In this document: piece after piece, positions 33,458 through 43,756 of the stretch
Position numbering within the stretch: the first letter of the stretch is position 1
How the letters are laid out: every line of letters begins with the position of its first letter
DNA from: Muribaculaceae bacterium
GTDB lineage: Bacteria > Bacteroidota > Bacteroidia > Bacteroidales > Muribaculaceae
Assembly (NCBI GenBank): GCA_016290325.1
Contig: JAEETL010000002.1
Span: forward strand, 1-64,000
Length of the DNA stretch: 64,000 nt
Direction of reading: 5' to 3'
The notes under the pieces: model-generated
Database searches by the model: none
What the model saw: the letters and a program-made list of their open reading frames with translations, nothing else
What the model was told of the DNA's origin: nothing
Made by a program: the position numbers and the translations under genes

Positions 33458-34903
33458 ATGACTCATACAAGAATATACCTGCTGATTGTTGCCTCAGTGC
33501 TGGCAATTTCCACACTGCTTTCCTCTTGCATCGAGGATGGTTTCACGACTTTATCAAGTGACTATCTGGCGTTTAATAGGGATACTGTGGCATTTGATAC
33601 GGTCATCACGCTTCAGGGGACAGCAACCAAGCAGATGGTGGTCTATAACCGTAGTCCTAAGCAGATTAGCATATCCTCTATTAAGGTAGCGGGACTAGCG
33701 ACCAAGGGGCATTTCTTCATTAATGTTGACGGCATGCGTGGCGACGAGTTCCATAATGTTGAGATTCGTGGCAACGACTCCATTTATATCTTCATCGAGG
33801 CGCGCCTAGACGAGATGGAACAGGATGAGCCCACTTACATTGAAGATCGCATTGAGTTTGAGACCAATGGCATGAGCCAGAAAGTGACCTTGACGGCATG
33901 GGGGCAGGATGTGGTGCGCATTGTCGGCGATACAATTGGCACCGATACGCGCTTCACGGCCAATAAGCCCTATTTGATTTATGACACCCTTTTTGTGGCT
34001 GAAGATGCCACGCTCACCATCGATGCTGGAGCCACGCTCCTTTTCCATGACAAGGCGGCATTGCGTTGTGCGGGAACCATGCTGGCCAACGGCACGGCTG
34101 AAGGGCCTATCACCTTCCGTGGCGACCGTTTGGACCACGTTGTGGGAGAAATCAGCTTTGACATCATGTCTGGACAATGGGGTGGAGTTATTTTCACGCC
34201 GCCCACGATGGGCAATGTGTTGAAGCATGTCATCATGAAGGGCAGTAGCATCGGCATGCACTGCAGCAACGACGATAGCGACACCACGCATTGTGCGCTG
34301 AAACTCATCAACTGCGTGTTGACCAACTCGGCGTCTTCTTGCCTGGTGGCACAGACTTGCTACGTCCAAGCTATTGGCACCGAGTTCAGTGATGCCGCCG
34401 AGGGTGTGGCCTATTTTGCTGGCGGTAGAGTGATGATGAGTCAGTGTACTTTCGCCAACTACTACCTGTTCAAGGTACCAAAGGAGCCCATCCTCAATGT
34501 CTTTGACGTGGAGTATGAAGATGGCTCCATCGGCAAGTTAAAGGCATATTTCGATAATTGTATCTTGTATGGACTTGCCAGCGAGATCAACAACAAGGGC
34601 GATCTGGAGGGGTTTGATGTGTATCTGCGTTATTGCATGTTAAGGAGTAATGGCACTGATGACAACCATTTCATTAACTGTGTGTGGAGAGCCGACTCAT
34701 TAAACATGCCTTTCCTCACTGTCCGCGATGACTATTATTTCGATTACCGCTTGCGCAACGAGAGTGATGCCATCGGTAAGGGAAATCCTGACTTATGTCC
34801 CCCCGAGGCGCGTTTTGACCGCTATGGCAACGACCGGCAATCAGGCGCTAGCGGCGCGGTGGATCTGGGTGCCTATGTCTGGGTTCCGCAAACTGAGGAA
34901 TAA
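33458..34903 (+). CDS. Lipoprotein with predicted right-handed beta-helix
   Basis: This 481-residue protein has a lipoprotein signal (lipobox LLSSC, Cys23). After an N-terminal Ig-like region (about residues 40-155), the segment from about 160 to 400 shows short repeating beta-strand patterns (DTLFVAEDATLTIDAGATLL, LRCAGTMLANGTAEGPITF) typical of parallel beta-helix proteins. It is probably anchored at the outer membrane. The C-terminus (RYGNDRQSGASGAVDLGAY) resembles choice-of-anchor/right-handed-helix proteins of Bacteroidales. No enzyme motif is recognised. It ends the run of plus-strand genes before a strong terminator. Confidence 0.75.
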   Translation: MTHTRIYLLIVASVLAISTLLSSCIEDGFTTLSSDYLAFNRDTVAFDTVITLQGTATKQMVVYNRSPKQISISSIKVAGLATKGHFFINVDGMRGDEFHNVEIRGNDSIYIFIEARLDEMEQDEPTYIEDRIEFETNGMSQKVTLTAWGQDVVRIVGDTIGTDTRFTANKPYLIYDTLFVAEDATLTIDAGATLLFHDKAALRCAGTMLANGTAEGPITFRGDRLDHVVGEISFDIMSGQWGGVIFTPPTMGNVLKHVIMKGSSIGMHCSNDDSDTTHCALKLINCVLTNSASSCLVAQTCYVQAIGTEFSDAAEGVAYFAGGRVMMSQCTFANYYLFKVPKEPILNVFDVEYEDGSIGKLKAYFDNCILYGLASEINNKGDLEGFDVYLRYCMLRSNGTDDNHFINCVWRADSLNMPFLTVRDDYYFDYRLRNESDAIGKGNPDLCPPEARFDRYGNDRQSGASGAVDLGAYVWVPQTEE

Positions 34904-34930
34904 TATCTTAATCCATGTGACTGAAAAAGT

Positions 34931-34955
34931 AGAGACGCAAATATTTTGCGTCTCT
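34931..34955 (+). terminator. Rho-independent terminator after the beta-helix lipoprotein gene
   Basis: AGAGACGCAAA (34931-34941) pairs perfectly with 34945-34955 around a three-base loop and is followed by TTTATT. It would end the transcript of the polysaccharide/acylation locus. Confidence 0.8.
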
Positions 34956-34997
34956 TTTATTCCCAGGGAATGATTAATCTATAAAAATCAAGTATAT

Positions 34998-36512
34998 ATG
35001 AAACGATTGCTTTTCTTGTCATTACTGGTTGCGACACTGGTGAGTTGTGCCATGGCTAAGGACCATGATGTGTCGCGTTTGCCCAAGCATGAGTTCCGTG
35101 GCGCCTGGATGCACATCATCGGGCAGGAACAGTATGCCCGCATGACGCCCGATGAGACCCGCCAATATCTCATTAACCAGCTTGACCTGCTGCAACGTGC
35201 CAATTGCAATGCTGTCATTTGGCAGATTCGTCCGCAGGCCGATGCCGCTTACAAGAGCGATTTAGAGCCGTGGACCCGATGGCTCACTGGAGAGCCAGGC
35301 AAGGCTCCCAATCCCGTGTGGGACCCCTTGCAGTTCATGATAGAGCAATCCCACAAGCGGGGCATGGAGCTGCACGCCTGGATTAACCCTTACCGTGTGA
35401 CCAGCAGCGAAGAAGATAAGCCTGCTCCCGGACACATCTACTATGAGCATCCCGAGTGGTTCCTTAAGTATGCCGACGGCAAGTTGTATTTCGATCCAGG
35501 TCTTCCCGAGTGCCGTGATTTCATCGATACCGTGGTCAGGGACATCCTCGTGCGTTATGATATTGACGCGCTGCACATGGACGATTATTTCTATCCCTAT
35601 CCCGTCACGGGAGTCGATTTCCCCGACACCACATCCTATAACATGTATGGCATCGGTTGGGATAAGAACGATTGGCGGCGCCACAATGTCGATTTGCTCA
35701 TCGAGCAGCTGCATGGCACTATCCAGGAGGTAAAACCCTGGGTGCGCTTCGGTATCAGCCCCTTCGGCATCTGGCGCAACAAGGCGAGCGACCCCGATGG
35801 CAGCGAGACCAATGGCCTGCAGTGCTATGACGCCCTCTATGCCGACTGCCCGAAATGGACAGCCGAGGGGTGGGTGGACTATATGGTGCCCCAACTCTAT
35901 TGGGAATTGGAGCACAAGTTGGCTAGTGACCTTGTGCTCATGCACTGGTGGAACGACCATGCCAATGGACGCCACATGTACTATGGCCAGGCGGTGCGCA
36001 ATGTGATGACCCATCAGGACATCGCCGACGAGGGTGGCAATCCCTCCAATCCCACCCAGCTCGACCATAAGCTGCGCTTGCAACGTGCCTTGCCCGACGT
36101 GCACGGCGTGACTTGGTGGCCTGGATACACCATTACCGAGAATTTCAAGGGTGTGCTCGACTCGCTGGAAACCAACCAGATGAGCCATCCTGCCCTCATC
36201 CCCGCCTATACCTGGCTGGACGACACCGCTCCTCATGCCGTCAGCGATGTCAAGGTCAAGAAGATCAATGGCAAGAAATGTCTGGTGTGGAATGTCCGCA
36301 AGACTGATGACCCCATGCAACAAGCGGTGTGTTTTGTCATTTACCGCTTCGCTAAGGGCAAAAAGGGTAGTCTAGACAATGTCGACAACATCTTGGCTAT
36401 CACTGGCGAGACATCCTTCGTCTTGCCCGACGGTGATAAGGGTAAATGGCAATATGCCGTGACCGCTCTTGACCGCTGCTGGAACGAGAGCACCCCAGCC
36501 TGGAAGAAATAG
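34998..36512 (+). CDS. GHL10-type glycoside hydrolase-like lipoprotein
   Basis: This is a 504-residue exported protein with a lipoprotein-like signal (LVSCAMA, Cys17). The family pattern is clear: EFRGAWMHIIGQEQYARM, LLQRANCNAVIWQIRPQADA, KRGMELHAWINPYRV, and RYDIDALHMDDYFYPYP with the acidic residues of the predicted TIM-barrel active site. The C-terminal ~100 residues look like a fibronectin/Ig-type beta domain. The family is linked to peptidoglycan or surface glycan turnover, but biochemistry is limited. It is a single gene between two terminators. Confidence 0.85.
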   Translation: MKRLLFLSLLVATLVSCAMAKDHDVSRLPKHEFRGAWMHIIGQEQYARMTPDETRQYLINQLDLLQRANCNAVIWQIRPQADAAYKSDLEPWTRWLTGEPGKAPNPVWDPLQFMIEQSHKRGMELHAWINPYRVTSSEEDKPAPGHIYYEHPEWFLKYADGKLYFDPGLPECRDFIDTVVRDILVRYDIDALHMDDYFYPYPVTGVDFPDTTSYNMYGIGWDKNDWRRHNVDLLIEQLHGTIQEVKPWVRFGISPFGIWRNKASDPDGSETNGLQCYDALYADCPKWTAEGWVDYMVPQLYWELEHKLASDLVLMHWWNDHANGRHMYYGQAVRNVMTHQDIADEGGNPSNPTQLDHKLRLQRALPDVHGVTWWPGYTITENFKGVLDSLETNQMSHPALIPAYTWLDDTAPHAVSDVKVKKINGKKCLVWNVRKTDDPMQQAVCFVIYRFAKGKKGSLDNVDNILAITGETSFVLPDGDKGKWQYAVTALDRCWNESTPAWKK

Positions 36513-36539
36513 ATTCCCAATTCCTCTTTCCTGATATAG

Positions 36540-36572
36540 CGACGGCAGCATCCCTCCATGGGGTGGCTGTCG
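36540..36572 (+). terminator. Terminator after the GHL10-type gene
   Basis: CGACGGCAGCATCCC (36540-36554) pairs imperfectly with 36559-36572 and is followed by TTTTAT. It lies 27 bases after the stop of the hydrolase-like gene. Confidence 0.6.
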
Positions 36573-36658
36573 TTTTATCTCCCACATGACAATGTAGAGA
36601 AGCAAAATCTTGCGGCTCGTTGATAACGTGAGCTTAATGAATTTGTCATTAATAAAAC

Positions 36659-36691
36659 AAGAGAGTGAACCGCATGTTGGTTCACCCTCTT
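36659..36691 (-). terminator. Terminator of the dockerin-like secreted protein gene
   Basis: A 13-bp stem with one mismatch (36659-36671 with 36679-36691) encloses a 7-base loop. On the minus strand it is followed by TTGTTTTATT, a good T-rich tail, and it lies 35 bases past the stop at 36726. Confidence 0.75.
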
Positions 36692-36725
36692 GAGGTCTAA
36701 AAGTTAGTATTGTTCTTAGATTGAA

Positions 36726-38738
36726 TTAGTTGGCCCAGATGTGAGTCAGCAGGTAGTCAATGAGAGCAGAAGCATCAGCGATGGTAACTTCCTCGTCAAG
36801 GTTGCAGTTTGCATTTTCAAGGCTGATACCAGTAGCATCATGGGTCAATAGGTAGTCGATAAGGGCGCTAGCGTCAGCAATGGTAACGTCATTGTCCATG
36901 TTCACGTCGCCACGCAGACCTTCGGGCTGAGGCTCAACATATTTCTCCCAAGCAACAAGAGCGAACTCCAATGTGCCACCATTCTTGACAATAACACCAT
37001 AGGCATTCCAATCGCCGCTAGATGCGGGCTGATTCACTGCCCACGGGTAAGAGGCTATCGTAATGCTCGTGTTGTCGTCGCGCAGGGGTAAAACACGGAT
37101 TGGGAAGAATCCCTTGTTCACCTTCTCGACGTAAACATAGGCATTGAGCATGCTCTCATCAGGGAAGGTGGTGATCTTCTGGGCTGCAGCCAACTCGGCA
37201 TTGGTTTCATCGCTGGTGCTCAGGTCTGTAGCACCGGTGTACCAAGCCCAACCGTCGTTGCTGGTCTTGGTGGCATTCCAGCCCTGGTTCAGCACCTGAC
37301 CGTTTGCAAAGGTGCCTTCTACGCCAGAAATCATACCATAGCCGCTCTCGTCGCGCAAGAACAGGTAGCCATTCTTGAAGGCGGTAACAACAGCGTCGCC
37401 GTCGAAGGTGAAGTTCTCGTCATTTTCCAAAGCATTGGCTTGGCTAAGGGTGGTGATGCCCTCCTCCTGGGGAACATATTCTACATAGAGGACAGCGGGC
37501 TGCTGGCTGGTAGTATAGCAAGCAAAACGGGGGCTACTTGGATTATACTGAAGCTTGCGAGCGTTATCAGACTTGTTGATCAGTACAATACCATCGTCGG
37601 TTGCATTAGCTATCCATTGTGCACCAGTTGCGCCAGTTGCGCCGTCACCAGTGACAGCGTCGAGCGAGTTACCTGAATTCCAAAGAATATAGCTTCCTGA
37701 GCCATTGATCTCAAAGGTCCAAGTGTCATTGCCGAGGACGTCCATATTACCCTCGCCCAAAGTCAGCTCTACGGCCTGAGTGCCACCGATGTAAGCAACA
37801 TCTTCAACGATGGGGATCTCGATATGGCTACCATAATGGGTCGAGCCACCAGTGATCTCACCCATGGCGAGTTTCCTTTCCTCATTGACGATGATATACT
37901 TCTTGCCTACTTCCAGCTCGTCAACGCTGTTTACCTTCACATAAGGCTTGGTTAAGACAACAGGCTCAACCTTGGTGTAGGTAGCACTAACTACTTCACT
38001 CTCGACATCGCCCTTGACAGCCTTGGCATGAACCGTGGTGGTCTCGGTGATAGTGAGGGCCTCGGTGTATTCAGTAAATTCGCCATCATTGAGGGCGTAC
38101 ATGAGGTCGGCACCTTCCTCATTGTTGGTGATGCTTACGGTGAGGCTGTTTTCAAACTCCTGAGACTCAGGCAGCGTGGGCGCAGCAACAGTCACGGGAG
38201 GCGTGACATTAGCATCCTCAACGTACAGGACAGCAGGCTTCTGGCTGCTGGTGTAGCAAGCGAAGCGAGGTGATCCTGAATTGTACTGAAGCTTGCGGGT
38301 GTTATCGGCCTTGTTGGTCAGCACGACACCATCATCGGTCAAGGTAGCGATCCACATCGCATTGTTGGGGGCCGAGGAGTTGACCGTGTTCAAAGAATTG
38401 CCTGAAGCCCAGCACATGTAATGGCTACCTTCACCAATGTCAAAGGTCCATGTGGCATGGCCATAGACGTCATCGCTGCCCTCTCCCGAGAAGAGTTCAA
38501 CTACATCAGTACCCTCGATGTCGATAATACCATTCTCGATGGTGACGTCGACAGCGCTGCCATAGTTGGTAGAGGTACCAGTGATTACACCCATGGCGCG
38601 GCTGGCTTCCTCATTGACGAGGATGTACTTCTTGCCTGCTTCCAGTTGGTCAATGCTGGTCACCTTCACATAGGTGTTAGCAGCCCATGCTGACATGGTC
38701 AGCAGGGAAATTGCAAATAGTGAAAAAAATCTCTTCAT
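36726..38738 (-). CDS. Secreted multidomain protein with C-terminal dockerin-like repeats
   Basis: This 670-residue protein has a signal peptide (KRFFSLFAISLLTMSAWA). Two related modules start at about residues 23 and 268 (YVKVTSIDQLEAGKKYILVN and YVKVNSVDELEVGKKYIIVN). A CHB_HEX-like linker domain is at about 190-265 and an OB-like domain at about 435-605. The C-terminus holds two calcium-loop repeats (GDVNMDNDVTIADASALIDY and NLDEEVTIADASALIDYLLT) like type I dockerins. It has no catalytic motif, so it may be a binding or scaffold-attached protein. Its own promoter and terminator make it monocistronic. Confidence 0.8.
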   Translation of the reverse strand: MKRFFSLFAISLLTMSAWAANTYVKVTSIDQLEAGKKYILVNEEASRAMGVITGTSTNYGSAVDVTIENGIIDIEGTDVVELFSGEGSDDVYGHATWTFDIGEGSHYMCWASGNSLNTVNSSAPNNAMWIATLTDDGVVLTNKADNTRKLQYNSGSPRFACYTSSQKPAVLYVEDANVTPPVTVAAPTLPESQEFENSLTVSITNNEEGADLMYALNDGEFTEYTEALTITETTTVHAKAVKGDVESEVVSATYTKVEPVVLTKPYVKVNSVDELEVGKKYIIVNEERKLAMGEITGGSTHYGSHIEIPIVEDVAYIGGTQAVELTLGEGNMDVLGNDTWTFEINGSGSYILWNSGNSLDAVTGDGATGATGAQWIANATDDGIVLINKSDNARKLQYNPSSPRFACYTTSQQPAVLYVEYVPQEEGITTLSQANALENDENFTFDGDAVVTAFKNGYLFLRDESGYGMISGVEGTFANGQVLNQGWNATKTSNDGWAWYTGATDLSTSDETNAELAAAQKITTFPDESMLNAYVYVEKVNKGFFPIRVLPLRDDNTSITIASYPWAVNQPASSGDWNAYGVIVKNGGTLEFALVAWEKYVEPQPEGLRGDVNMDNDVTIADASALIDYLLTHDATGISLENANCNLDEEVTIADASALIDYLLTHIWAN

Positions 38739-38816
38739 AAAATTTAAGCTTGTTAAGTTGAAACATATATGCTAATAAACACAGATTCAATCTCTATAGG
38801 GCTTGCTTACTCGCTG

Positions 38817-38824
38817 CAAATGTA
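38817..38824 (-). promoter_or_regulatory. -7 box for the dockerin-like protein gene
   Basis: The minus strand reads TACATTTG, a full TAnnTTTG match. It predicts a leader of about 75 bases before the ATG at 38738. Confidence 0.6.
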
Positions 38825-38933
38825 ATGATAATTAATGAGATATGCAAATAATATTACGGAACGCCTGTCATTTTGTATTGTTTACAAATCTCTAATCTCT
38901 AATCACACATCACTAATCAACATCGCTCATTTG

Positions 38934-39512
38934 CTAAAACAAATGAGCGATGTTCTCGGTCATCATCTTCACGCTCATTGCCAGCAGGATGATACCGAAA
39001 AACTTGCGCGAGAACATCATGCCGCCTTCGCCCAGCAACTTCTGGATTTTACCTGTGCTCTTGATGACCAGGAACACCCAAATCATGTTGATGGCCAGGC
39101 CGATGAAGATGTTCACATCGTCATACATCGCCTTGAGCGAGATGAGCGTCGTCAGCACGCCGGCGCCCGCAATCAGCGGGAACACCATCGGCACCATTGT
39201 CGCCCCCTTGTTGGGCGTGTTGTTCTTGAAAATTTCCACATCCAGGATCATCTCCAGTGCCATCAGGAACATCAGGAAACCGCCTGCCGTGGCAAACGAG
39301 TGGATGTCGCAGTTGAAGATGCGCAGCAACCAGTGGCCGCCATAGTAGAAGCCCACCATCAGCAGGGTAGAGTAGAGGGTGGCTTTAACGGCATCCACAT
39401 GTCGTCCCTTTTCCCTCAACTGCAGGATGATGGGTATCGAGCCCACAATGTCGATAATACTCAGCAATACCAGTGTTGCACTCAGAATCTGCGTGAAGTT
39501 GATTGTTCCCAT
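38934..39512 (-). CDS. MarC-family integral membrane protein
   Basis: This 192-residue protein has six hydrophobic segments. ATLVLLSIIDIVGSIPIIL, MVFPLIAGAGVLTTLISL and the final VKMMTENIAHLF match the MarC/UPF0056 family. Despite the name, a multiple antibiotic resistance role is not established; the function is unknown. Length is typical. A -7 box lies 26 bases upstream, so it is likely its own unit. The 255-codon plus-strand frame over it is an antisense shadow. Confidence 0.88.
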   Translation of the reverse strand: MGTINFTQILSATLVLLSIIDIVGSIPIILQLREKGRHVDAVKATLYSTLLMVGFYYGGHWLLRIFNCDIHSFATAGGFLMFLMALEMILDVEIFKNNTPNKGATMVPMVFPLIAGAGVLTTLISLKAMYDDVNIFIGLAINMIWVFLVIKSTGKIQKLLGEGGMMFSRKFFGIILLAMSVKMMTENIAHLF

Positions 39513-39537
39513 AATCGACGGTTTTGTAATTACACTG

Positions 39538-39545
39538 CAAAGGTA
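39538..39545 (-). promoter_or_regulatory. -7 box for the MarC-family gene
   Basis: The minus strand reads TACCTTTG (TAnnTTTG match), predicting a leader of about 20 bases before the ATG at 39512. Confidence 0.6.
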
Positions 39546-39726
39546 CTCATTTTCTGCGTTTCCTTCTACCGGAATGCCCCAAAAACGCGTTTTTCGGGGT
39601 AGTTTTTAATTATGGAATTTCGAATGACCCCAAGATGACCTTTTTCTTTTTTAATTAACTGAAATTCAATATATTGAATAACGAAGAATGACCATTAAAT
39701 GCTGGCCGTTTTTCGTTTTTTCGCTA

Positions 39727-39734
39727 TAATTTTG
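39727..39734 (+). promoter_or_regulatory. -7 box for the hypothetical secreted protein gene
   Basis: TAATTTTG matches TAnnTTTG and predicts a leader of about 25 bases before the ATG at 39765. A -33 TTTG is not evident. Confidence 0.5.
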
Positions 39735-39764
39735 CAGCAGACAAATCACTAAAACTTTGGCGTC

Positions 39765-40673
39765 ATGAAACGGTTTATTTTAAGCATATTTGTGTTGGGT
39801 ATTGCTGTCAGTTCATTGGCTACGGCCTACCAGGGCGATGTCATCTATATTGATGGCGAGAGATGGACTTTGATGGGACAGCCTGTCGAAAGAGATTCTG
39901 CTCTTTTCCATCACTTACTGGATGTCTTGCCCAAAGAACGAAGAATTAGTTCTGGCAACTGGCATGGTTATACTGGGTATTGGAGTATCCGTGACGGGCA
40001 ACTTTATCTGGATAGCATCAGGGTGGGGTTTGACTTTGACAAGTCCGTAATGGCAACGACGATCTTCCCTGCAAACAACAAGGATGGAAAAGAAATACCC
40101 CCGTTTCTCCCTGCCGATGATATGATCAAGGTCTTCCATGACTACTATGTCGATGGCGAAATCGTTGCGTCATGGATCACTGGGAAAGTAAGAGTCGCAA
40201 GAGGCCATGCGGTAAAATACGTACACCAGGGGTATATGCGCAGCCTGGAATACGAACAGTACTACACGGTCGATCAGGGACGAGTGACAGACAGCGTTTC
40301 CTATCACAACAGGATTGTGGTTAATGGTTTCTCGATTGAGGAATTCAAAAGCAAGTACAGAATGAACGATTCGGAATCCGGCGAAAAGATACGTCAGTTG
40401 ATACCCATTCCAGTCGAGAATTATCCGGATTTGGCTGGAGTAAAAGGATTCGTTTGTAATGTATCCGACATTCAGGTTGACTCCTTGGGAAATCTGTTGG
40501 CTTGCAGCGTGAAAATCGATTTCAAGGGTGGTAATGATGAGGTGAAAAGCAGGTTATCTCAGGACGCCAAAACGGCACTGATGAATATCCGCCCCTGGAA
40601 AGTGTTGTTTATCGATAATGAATTTGTGCCCGAAACCAACAGTTTTTCGTTTCGATATGGCTTAGAAGAGTAA
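39765..40673 (+). CDS. Hypothetical secreted protein
   Basis: This 302-residue protein has a signal peptide (KRFILSIFVLGIAVSSLATA). I do not recognise the family. The early part has beta-rich segments (GDVIYIDGERWTLMGQP), the middle is charged, and the last third (NVSDIQVDSLGNLLACSVKI, then MNIRPWKVLFIDNEFVP) has the look of a TonB-C or energy-transducer-like fold, but that is speculative. It stands alone between a promoter and a strong terminator. Codon use fits the neighbours, so it is a real gene. Confidence 0.75.
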   Translation: MKRFILSIFVLGIAVSSLATAYQGDVIYIDGERWTLMGQPVERDSALFHHLLDVLPKERRISSGNWHGYTGYWSIRDGQLYLDSIRVGFDFDKSVMATTIFPANNKDGKEIPPFLPADDMIKVFHDYYVDGEIVASWITGKVRVARGHAVKYVHQGYMRSLEYEQYYTVDQGRVTDSVSYHNRIVVNGFSIEEFKSKYRMNDSESGEKIRQLIPIPVENYPDLAGVKGFVCNVSDIQVDSLGNLLACSVKIDFKGGNDEVKSRLSQDAKTALMNIRPWKVLFIDNEFVPETNSFSFRYGLEE

Positions 40674-40703
40674 AAACTATTCCAACATCACTTCATATCA
40701 CAT

Positions 40704-40736
40704 GCGGCTGAATTGTTCCTCAGGCAATTCAGCCGC
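40704..40736 (+). terminator. Terminator after the hypothetical secreted protein gene
   Basis: A perfect 12-bp stem (GCGGCTGAATTG, 40704-40715, with 40725-40736) encloses a 9-base loop and is followed by TTTCT. It lies 31 bases past the stop. Confidence 0.8.
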
Positions 40737-40774
40737 TTTCTATTGATACTTGCGATTAAAAACTACAATGCAGT

Positions 40775-40805
40775 TTTGCAGTTTGGCGGTTTTTCATTAC
40801 CTTTG
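40775..40805 (+). promoter_or_regulatory. valS promoter
   Basis: TTTG at 40775-40778 and TACCTTTG at 40798-40805 are separated by 19 bases. Transcription would start near 40812 with a leader of about 35 bases before valS. Confidence 0.7.
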
Positions 40806-40846
40806 CCGTTTAATTGGAACTAAAAACATTATTATAACCAAAAACA

Positions 40847-43561
40847 ATGAGCGAGAAAGAGAATACACTGGCTACGAAATACGACCCCAAAGAGGTCGAG
40901 GACAAGTGGTATAAGTATTGGGAATCGCACGACCTGTTCAAGAGCGTGCCCGATGAGCGTGAACCCTATTGCATCGTTATCCCGCCCCCCAATGTGACGG
41001 GCGTACTGCACATGGGCCATATGCTCAACAACACCATCCAGGACATCCTCATCCGCCGCGCGCGCATGGAGGGCAAGAACGCCTTGTGGGTTCCCGGTAC
41101 CGACCATGCCTCGATTGCTACCGAGGCCAAGGTGGTGAAACGCCTTGCCGAGCAGGGTATCCGCAAGCGTGACCTTACCCGCGACGAGTTCCTCAAGCAT
41201 GCTTGGGACTGGACGCATGAGCACGGCGGCATCATCCTGCAGCAGTTGCGCAAACTGGGTGCCTCCTGTGACTGGAGCCGCACCGCCTTCACGATGGACG
41301 AGACCCGCAGCAAGAGCGTGCTCAAGGTGTTTGTGGACCTCTATGACAAGGGCTACATCTACCGCGGATTGCGCATGGTGAACTGGGACCCCAAGGCACA
41401 GACAGCATTGAGCAACGAGGAGGTTATCTACCGCGAGGAGAAGAGCCACCTGTATTACCTCAAGTACTATGTTGACGGCCTGCAGACCCTCGAGAACGAG
41501 GAGCAACTGCGTGCCGAGGGTAACATCATCCACAAGGATGAGAAGGGATACTATGCCGTCGTGGCCACCACGCGCCCCGAGACCATCATGGGCGATACCG
41601 CCATGTGCATCAACCCCAAGGATCCCAAGAACCAGTGGCTCAAGGGCCGCAAGGTAATCGTGCCGCTGGTGGGCCGTGTCATCAATGTCATCGAGGACCG
41701 TTATGTCGAGATAGAGTTCGGTACGGGTTGTCTGAAGGTGACTCCCGCCCATGACCCCAACGACTACGTCCTGGGCAAGACGCATAACTTGGAAACCATC
41801 GATATCTTCAATGCCGATGCCACCATCAGCGAGCAGTCGCCGCTCTATGTCGGTATGGACCGAATGGAGTGCCGCAAGGTGATCGTGCCCGACCTGCAGA
41901 ATGCCGGTCTGATCGAGAAGATTGAGGACTATGACAACAAGGTGGGCTACAGCGAGCGCAACAGCGACACCGCCGTCGAGCCTCGCCTGTGCATGCAGTG
42001 GTTCCTCAAGATGAAGCACTTTGCCGACATCGCGCTGCCCTGTGTGCAGAACGACGAACTCAAGTTCCATCCCGCCAAGTACAAAAATATCTACAACGTC
42101 TGGCTCGAGGGCATTCAGGACTGGTGTATCTCGCGCCAGTTGTGGTGGGGACACCGCATTCCCGCTTACTTCCTGCCCACCGACGACGAGGAGAAGGAGG
42201 TTTATGTGGTTGCCATGAACGAGGAGGAGGCCCTGGAAAAGGCCCGCAAGATTCCCGGCTACGAGAATATCGAAGCCAGCCAACTGCGCCACGACGAGGA
42301 CGCCCTCGACACGTGGTTCAGTTCATGGCTGTGGCCCATCTCGCTGTTCGACGGCATCAACAACCCCGGCAACGAGGAGATTAAGTACTACTATCCCACC
42401 AACGACCTGGTGACCGCCCCCGATATCATCTTCTTCTGGGTGGCCCGCATGATCATGGCTGGCTATGAGTACATGGGCGATATGCCGTTCCGCAACGTCT
42501 ATTTCACCGGTGTTGTTCGCGACAAGTTGGGCCGCAAGATGTCCAAGTCGCTGGGCAACTCGCCCGACCCGCTGATGCTGATTGACAAATTCGGCGCCGA
42601 CGGTGTCCGCATGGGTCTGATGCTTGCCGCTCCCGCCGGCAACGACATCCTCTATGATGACGCGTTGTGTGAGCAGGGCCGCAACTTCAACAACAAGATC
42701 TGGAATGCCTTCCGTCTCGTCAAGGGTTGGGAGGTAGCCGATGTCGAGCAGCCCGAGGCCAGCCGTCAGGCTGTGATGTGGTTCCGCCACACCCTCAACG
42801 ATGCCTTGGCCACTGTCAAGGACCACTTCGCCAAGTTCCGCTTGAGCGATGCCATGATGGTGCTCTACCGCCTGTTCTGGGAAGAGTTCTCGGCTTGGTA
42901 TCTCGAGGCCGTGAAACCTGCCTTTGGCCAGCCGATGGACCGTGCTACCATGCAGGCCACGCTCGAGTTCTTCGACATGCTGCTGCGTCTGTTGCATCCG
43001 TTCATGCCCTTCATCACCGAGGAACTGTGGCAGCACCTCGACGAGCGTAAGGATGGCGAGAGCATCATGTATGCCCTCATTCCCGAGCCCGAGCAGGCCG
43101 ATGCCGCTTTGCTCAAGGCGATGGCCGACGTCAAGGAGATTGTTGCCGGTGTGCGCAACGTGCGCAAGCAGAAGAACCTCCCCAACAAGGAGCAACTCAC
43201 GCTGCAAGCCGTCGGTGGCCTGAACAATCCGCTCGAGGCCATCATCATCAAACTCGCCGGACTCGACAAAATCGAGGCCGTGACCGAGAAAGATCCCACG
43301 GCGCCCGCCTTCATGGTCGGCACTGCTGAGTTTGCCGTTCCCGTTACCGGCAGCATCGATGTCGAGGAGGAAATCAAGAAGCTCGAGGCCGATTTGGAAT
43401 ACACCCGTGGCTTCCTGGCCAGCGTCGACAAGAAGCTGAGCAACGAGCGCTTTGTCGCCAATGCCCCCGAGGCCGTTGTCGCCAACGAGCGTAAGAAAAA
43501 GGCTGATGCCGAGAGTAAAATCGCCACAATGGAGCAAGCTCTCCAGGCTTTGAAGAAATAA
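40847..43561 (+). CDS. valS: Valine--tRNA ligase
   Basis: This 904-residue class I aminoacyl-tRNA synthetase charges tRNA-Val. [17 protein letters not shown] contains the HIGH-type motif (HMGH, residues 55-58), and KMSKS is at residues 564-568. The CP1 editing domain (about 200-400) includes [12 protein letters not shown]. The C-terminal ~65 residues form the valS coiled-coil arm ([18 protein letters not shown]). The codon bias is strong, with high GC and few rare codons, as in highly expressed genes, which produces long meaningless antisense frames. Confidence 0.97.
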   Translation: MSEKENTLATKYDPKEVEDKWYKYWESHDLFKSVPDEREPYCIVIPPPNVTGVLHMGHMLNNTIQDILIRRARMEGKNALWVPGTDHASIATEAKVVKRLAEQGIRKRDLTRDEFLKHAWDWTHEHGGIILQQLRKLGASCDWSRTAFTMDETRSKSVLKVFVDLYDKGYIYRGLRMVNWDPKAQTALSNEEVIYREEKSHLYYLKYYVDGLQTLENEEQLRAEGNIIHKDEKGYYAVVATTRPETIMGDTAMCINPKDPKNQWLKGRKVIVPLVGRVINVIEDRYVEIEFGTGCLKVTPAHDPNDYVLGKTHNLETIDIFNADATISEQSPLYVGMDRMECRKVIVPDLQNAGLIEKIEDYDNKVGYSERNSDTAVEPRLCMQWFLKMKHFADIALPCVQNDELKFHPAKYKNIYNVWLEGIQDWCISRQLWWGHRIPAYFLPTDDEEKEVYVVAMNEEEALEKARKIPGYENIEASQLRHDEDALDTWFSSWLWPISLFDGINNPGNEEIKYYYPTNDLVTAPDIIFFWVARMIMAGYEYMGDMPFRNVYFTGVVRDKLGRKMSKSLGNSPDPLMLIDKFGADGVRMGLMLAAPAGNDILYDDALCEQGRNFNNKIWNAFRLVKGWEVADVEQPEASRQAVMWFRHTLNDALATVKDHFAKFRLSDAMMVLYRLFWEEFSAWYLEAVKPAFGQPMDRATMQATLEFFDMLLRLLHPFMPFITEELWQHLDERKDGESIMYALIPEPEQADAALLKAMADVKEIVAGVRNVRKQKNLPNKEQLTLQAVGGLNNPLEAIIIKLAGLDKIEAVTEKDPTAPAFMVGTAEFAVPVTGSIDVEEEIKKLEADLEYTRGFLASVDKKLSNERFVANAPEAVVANERKKKADAESKIATMEQALQALKK

Positions 43562-43607
43562 ATTCCCAGTGCCAAAACTATATCAAAACTATGACTTGGT
43601 AAAATGA

Positions 43608-43701
43608 CCGTGCTATCGCACGGGAAATTCATACAAATTATTTAAAAAATTAGATAAAAATTTTAATAAAAAATTTGTTTAATTTCCCGCCCGCAGGGCG
43701 G
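43608..43701. repeat. Composite palindromic element, copy 1
   Basis: This 94-bp AT-rich segment has a GC hairpin at each end. Left: CCGTGC-TATC-GCACGG (43608-43623). Right: CCGCCC-GCA-GGGCGG (43687-43701). Just inside the hairpins GGGAAATT and AATTTCCC form an inverted repeat. A second element with the same design but different hairpin bases is at 51084-51190. It lies between valS and rpiB. No coding capacity is visible. It could be a non-autonomous mobile element or a transcript-processing structure. Confidence 0.65.
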
Positions 43702-43756
43702 TTAAAATTCCAGCAGAAAACTTTTGATACACTTTCGGCCATTTAAAGTGAAGAAC

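Noticed and set aside
35262-36323. 353-codon minus-strand frame opposite the GHL10-type gene
   Set aside because: It is an antisense shadow of a clearly recognised gene; the composition is unlike that of a real protein.
38835-39602. 255-codon plus-strand frame
   Set aside because: It lies antisense over the MarC-family gene, has a histidine/glutamine-rich composition typical of shadows, and has no family resemblance.
40832-43537. Long minus-strand frames of 486 and 404 codons opposite valS
   Set aside because: valS has unmistakable motifs. Its strong codon bias leaves few stops on the other strand, which explains the long empty frames.
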